Shown: piece by piece, positions 6,131-7,703 of the stretch
Numbering within the stretch: the stretch's first letter is position 1
Layout of the letters: each line of letters begins with the position of its first letter
DNA from: Promethearchaeota archaeon
Lineage (GTDB): Archaea > Asgardarchaeota > Lokiarchaeia > Sigynarchaeales > SOKP01
DNA length: 7,703 bases
Reading direction: 5' to 3'
Assembly (NCBI GenBank): GCA_014729315.1
Contig: WJKD01000790.1
Location: 1-7,703, forward strand
The notes under the pieces: model-generated
Database searches by the model: none
Told to the model about the DNA's origin: nothing
What the model saw: the letters and a program-made list of their open reading frames with translations, nothing else
Made by a program: the position numbers and the translations under genes

Positions 6131-6142
6131 ATATTAATATAG
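6131..6142 (-). promoter_or_regulatory. TATA-like promoter motif of the Uma2 gene
   Basis: CTATATTAATAT on the reverse strand, identical over 12 bases to the element before the phosphatase gene (4267-4278). Its near edge is 8 bases from the ATG at 6122 and would abut the alternative TTG at 6131. A box this close to the start is short even for a leaderless transcript, so the real TATA box may instead lie farther up, around the AT-rich stretch at 6155-6170. Confidence 0.3.
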
Positions 6143-6266
6143 AAAAAGACCTTAAAAATATTATTTATTGAAATAAAGCTTAGCAATAAATACCCAAACA
6201 GACAAATTACTATTTTCTTTCTTCGAAAGTTACCTTCTCCAATTTATTCTATAACAATCTAATGAG

Positions 6267-6282
6267 ATTTTTATTATAAAAA
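6267..6282 (+). promoter_or_regulatory. TATA-like box before the antitoxin pseudogene
   Basis: The stretch TTTTTATTATAAAAAT lies roughly 24 to 39 bases upstream of the ATG at 6306. That is the spacing expected for an archaeal leaderless promoter, and it may be the surviving promoter of the decayed antitoxin gene. Confidence 0.3.
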
Positions 6283-6305
6283 TCAATACGAGCAAGTATA
6301 AGCAT

Positions 6306-6503
6306 ATGACATCGAAAAAAAAAAGAATAACTGAAGCCGTCTACAACAGGCTCTTAAATATAAGAGGAAAAAACTAAAGTTTCTCAGATTTATTTACAAG
6401 GTTATTAAACTCCCAGAAATCAAATTTGGAAAAAGTATTAGGCACTTGGAAGTTAACTAAAAAGAAAGAAAGGAAATATGGAACGATATTACTCCGTCTA
6501 TGA
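6306..6503 (+). pseudogene. VapB-type antitoxin pseudogene with in-frame stop
   Basis: From ATG 6306 the frame reads MTSKKKRITEAVYNRLLNI then RGKN, a TAA stop at 6375-6377, then SFSDLFTRLLN and on to a TGA at 6501. This is the pattern of the short archaeal VapB antitoxins (PF02697-like, 'TItIsedvYerLkklKgegeSFSdvirrLl'), whose N-terminal part binds DNA and whose C-terminal part neutralises a VapC PIN-domain RNase. The residue hit by the stop is where the family often has Glu, so one base change (GAA to TAA) would explain it. After the stop, LEKVLGTWKL resembles the family's 'lGtW' turn. The end also looks shifted: a +2 frame reads WNDITPSM (from TGG 6479), fitting the usual C-terminal helix better than the in-frame GTILLRL. 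A run of ten A bases at 6315-6324 near the start is slippage-prone. The full length to the VapC-like trace at 6554 would be about 80 residues, normal for VapB. Family assignment is by eye. Confidence 0.62.
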
Positions 6504-6553
6504 TATGAACATAGGATTTGAAAGGACTGGAAGAAAGACAACATTTTGAGAGA

Positions 6554-6693
6554 ATTGAATTGCTGGTATTGATGCGTTAACTTGTTGAGATAATAAATAT
6601 ACTCCTAAAAATAATCTAATTGTCCACTTGATTTGCTTAGTAGGAAGATCAACACGATTTATTTTTCGACTATATTACTTCGTATACTCTTAG
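6554..6693 (+). pseudogene. Possible decayed VapC (PIN-domain toxin) remnant
   Basis: Directly after the VapB-like pseudogene, broken frames on the same strand carry traces of a PIN-domain N terminus. IELLVL (6554-6571) is followed by a shifted D-A (from GAT 6571) and then by LLR (TTG TTG AGA 6582-6590), which together resemble 'LLVLDTNxLxxLLR'. In the frame of GAT 6571, after a TGA, come DNKYTPKNNLIVHLICL and then TRFIFRLYYFVYS (6652-6690) before TAG. The last string resembles the second PIN block ('ttitxFELYYGvYs') with the catalytic Glu replaced by Arg and Gly by Phe. The spacing of the two blocks is slightly shorter than in intact VapC. At least two frameshifts and two stops are needed. 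The 3' half is gone or runs into the DUF998 gene on the other strand at 6725. This is a suggestive but weak reading. Confidence 0.33.
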
Positions 6694-6724
6694 ATTGCAT
6701 TTTTTCCGAAGAACCAATCCAATC

Positions 6725-7339
6725 TTATGTTTTTTTTAATGTGAAAATACTGATGTCCAAAATCCAAATTCCATACGAAAAAAATACGATCCACTCCACG
6801 ATGGACCACCTGGTCATAATGTAAAAGACAATAATCGCGGCTATGTAAAAACTTAAGTACGCGTGATGTTTTGAGAAAAGTTCGAGTTTGCGGAAAATTA
6901 GTCCGTAGAAAATCATACTTATACAACAAAACCCGAAAAATATTAAAGCAAGTAAGGCGTGGATAAGCCCTATCGTAAAATTAACTACGGGAAAACATCC
7001 AATCAAGGCTAACGCAACGCTACTTATTACTGATGATTTAGAAACCTTATTTACCATAGACAAGTTTGTTAATTCTTTAAAGAACGAGTATCTTAGGGAA
7101 CAATAGAACAAAATTAGAACTATTCCGGTACTAATAATCCCAATATTAAATAAAGGCGCAGAAATCCCCGGTCCAATACCCAACACGCTTACATCATTTT
7201 CAATCATATTATATCCGGGAAAATTTGAGTAGGATACTATTATAAAAATGGAGCATAGAACAATTGATAATAATCCGTATATTCCTGGGGGGATCAAATC
7301 AAATAATTTTCTGTATAATTCATTTGACAAAATTCTCAA
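6725..7339 (-). CDS. DUF998-family six-helix membrane protein
   Basis: 204-residue hydrophobic protein with about six membrane segments (near 18-38, 62-84, 103-123, 125-148, 158-175 and 181-199). The DUF998 pattern is visible: YNMIENDVSVLG (43-54), corresponding to 'Y....NtiSdLG', followed by PLFNIG (62-67) opening helix 2, His127 in helix 4, and a Trp/Glu pair near the C terminus (WSIVEWI, 178-184). The family has no firmly assigned function; no enzyme motif is visible. No ATG occurs near the N terminus in this frame. TTG at 7339 is chosen because a TATA-like stretch lies about 26-39 bases upstream, as for a leaderless transcript; TTG at 7330, three codons in, is an alternative that keeps all helices. 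Its stop lies on the far side of the toxin-antitoxin remnant, whose forward-strand frames converge on it. Confidence 0.75.
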   Translation of the reverse strand: MRILSNELYRKLFDLIPPGIYGLLSIVLCSIFIIVSYSNFPGYNMIENDVSVLGIGPGISAPLFNIGIISTGIVLILFYCSLRYSFFKELTNLSMVNKVSKSSVISSVALALIGCFPVVNFTIGLIHALLALIFFGFCCISMIFYGLIFRKLELFSKHHAYLSFYIAAIIVFYIMTRWSIVEWIVFFSYGIWILDISIFTLKKT

Positions 7340-7364
7340 ATCATTACACTTACAATAATGTATT

Positions 7365-7378
7365 ATAAAAATATACTT
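7365..7378 (-). promoter_or_regulatory. TATA-like box of the DUF998 gene
   Basis: On the reverse strand the stretch reads GTATATTTTTATAA and lies 26-39 bases upstream of the TTG at 7339. This spacing suits an archaeal promoter whose transcript begins at or next to the start codon, and it supports the TTG choice. Confidence 0.4.
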
Positions 7379-7462
7379 CCTTCTATTTTAATTATTAATA
7401 TTGTACTTTTATTATATTTACAGATATTTATCTCAAGACATTTAAATTAAATTAAATCAAAT

Positions 7463-7481
7463 AAAATCCCTCAAAAATCCC
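7463..7481. repeat. Direct repeat AAAATCCC, 11-base period
   Basis: AAAATCCC at 7463-7470 recurs at 7474-7481, a period of 11 bases or about one helical turn, so both copies would face the same side of the DNA. The pair lies 124 to 142 bases upstream of the DUF998 start. It may be a regulator site or chance. Confidence 0.3.
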
Positions 7482-7505
7482 AGAAATATGATGTTCTATT
7501 ATTTA

Positions 7506-7544
7506 TTATTGCAATTAATCGTTTGAGAGATAAATTGGCAATAA
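7506..7544. repeat. Inverted repeat between two reverse-strand genes
   Basis: TTATTGC (7506-7512) pairs with GCAATAA (7538-7544) around a 25-base spacer. It lies just past the T9 tract downstream of the partial gene on the reverse strand. The long spacer argues against an intrinsic terminator; a protein-binding dyad or chance are the alternatives. Confidence 0.25.
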
Positions 7545-7553
7545 AATAATATT

Positions 7554-7562
7554 AAAAAAAAA
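7554..7562 (-). terminator. Oligo-T terminator of the rightmost gene
   Basis: Nine A bases on the plus strand give T9 on the reverse strand, one base beyond the stop codon of the partial gene (7564-7566). Archaeal RNA polymerase terminates at such T-rich tracts without a hairpin, so this is the likely 3' end of that transcript. Confidence 0.5.
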
Positions 7563-7563
7563 C

Positions 7564-7703
7564 TTAATTTTTCGTAATAATCCATTCTAATAGATTCTTA
7601 GCGTTTTGCTTTAAATCTTTTAATTTTAGGTTCCATCTTTCCAAATCGTGAACGACAAACCGAATATGATCCCTTGAGGTTCGCTCTAAGCGTATTAGTT
7701 CTC
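7564..7703 (-). CDS. C-terminal end of an unidentified protein (partial)
   Basis: An open reverse-strand frame enters from the right edge and ends at TAA 7564-7566, giving 45 complete codons. The peptide includes RLERTSRDHIRFVVHDLERW and ends NLLEWIITKN. It is charged and amphipathic, probably helical, with the codon use and composition of a real protein end; the other two reverse frames are closed or give implausible peptides. No family is recognised from this fragment. The T9 tract right after the stop supports a genuine gene end. Everything upstream lies outside the window. Confidence 0.62.
   Translation of the reverse strand, partial: ELIRLERTSRDHIRFVVHDLERWNLKLKDLKQNAKNLLEWIITKN

Larger units (their letters stand above)
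7340..7563. other. AT-rich intergenic region upstream of the DUF998 gene
   Basis: No coding sequence is seen. The right part is the 3' flank of the gene ending at 7564, the left part the promoter region of the DUF998 gene, with a TATA-like stretch GTATATTTTTATAATAC (reverse strand, about 7362-7378). In between are an 8-base direct repeat AAAATCCC (7463-7470 and 7474-7481) and a 7-base inverted repeat TTATTGC / GCAATAA (7506-7512 and 7538-7544). Confidence 0.5.

Noticed and set aside
6633..6824. 63-codon forward ORF overlapping the DUF998 gene end
   Set aside because: It is mostly antisense to DUF998 and lacks family features. Its first part overlaps the VapC-like traces, so a few residues may be relic coding, but it is not an intact gene.
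6690..6929. 79-codon reverse ORF inside the DUF998 gene
   Set aside because: Out of frame with a convincing membrane protein and of unlikely composition; a shadow frame.
1..7703. tRNA, rRNA, CRISPR array or transposase
   Set aside because: No cloverleaf, rRNA core, regularly spaced repeats or transposase motif was seen on either strand.

Overview
The window is AT-rich and reads most like an archaeal chromosome segment, plausibly from an Asgard (Promethearchaeota, Lokiarchaeia-like) lineage. Three things point that way. Upstream regions carry TATA-type boxes and oligo-T 3' ends rather than bacterial -35/-10 promoters. The gene families include an ITPK-like ATP-grasp kinase, a BacA/UppP homologue with the motif variant I remember from archaeal members, and a DUF998 membrane protein. 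There are also remains of a VapBC-type toxin-antitoxin locus. The lineage is an inference; no rRNA or other marker gene is present.

Layout. Positions 1-206 hold no gene I can support. An ITPK-like kinase runs forward at 207-1115 and converges on a reverse-strand UppP-type polyprenyl-diphosphate phosphatase (1178-2029). A roughly 250-base divergent control region (2030-2277) separates uppP from a large forward multi-pass membrane protein of the HGSNAT/DUF1624-DUF418 acyltransferase type (2278-3729). That gene converges, through two overlapping hairpins, on a reverse-strand low-molecular-weight protein tyrosine phosphatase (3757-4251). Upstream of it on the same strand are a nicotinamidase (4368-5045, TTG start) and a Uma2-family nuclease-fold protein with a C-terminal coiled coil (5286-6122). 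Positions 6132-6724 contain no intact gene, but a VapB-type antitoxin pseudogene and weaker traces of a VapC toxin are readable on the forward strand. A DUF998 six-helix membrane protein (6725-7339, reverse, TTG start) follows. The window ends in the last 45 codons of an unidentified reverse-strand gene (7564-7703) with a T9 tract just after its stop.

How the genes may work together. Most are singly transcribed, separated by gaps of 60-250 bases with their own promoter-like boxes, so I do not see a multi-gene operon. UppP (lipid carrier recycling) and the acyltransferase-like membrane protein share a divergent control region and could both serve envelope glycan or lipid chemistry, but that link is inference. 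Nicotinamidase feeds NAD salvage. The most interesting signals are the dead toxin-antitoxin locus, the ITPK-like kinase with its catalytic residues intact, and the apparent active-site substitutions in UppP and Uma2.
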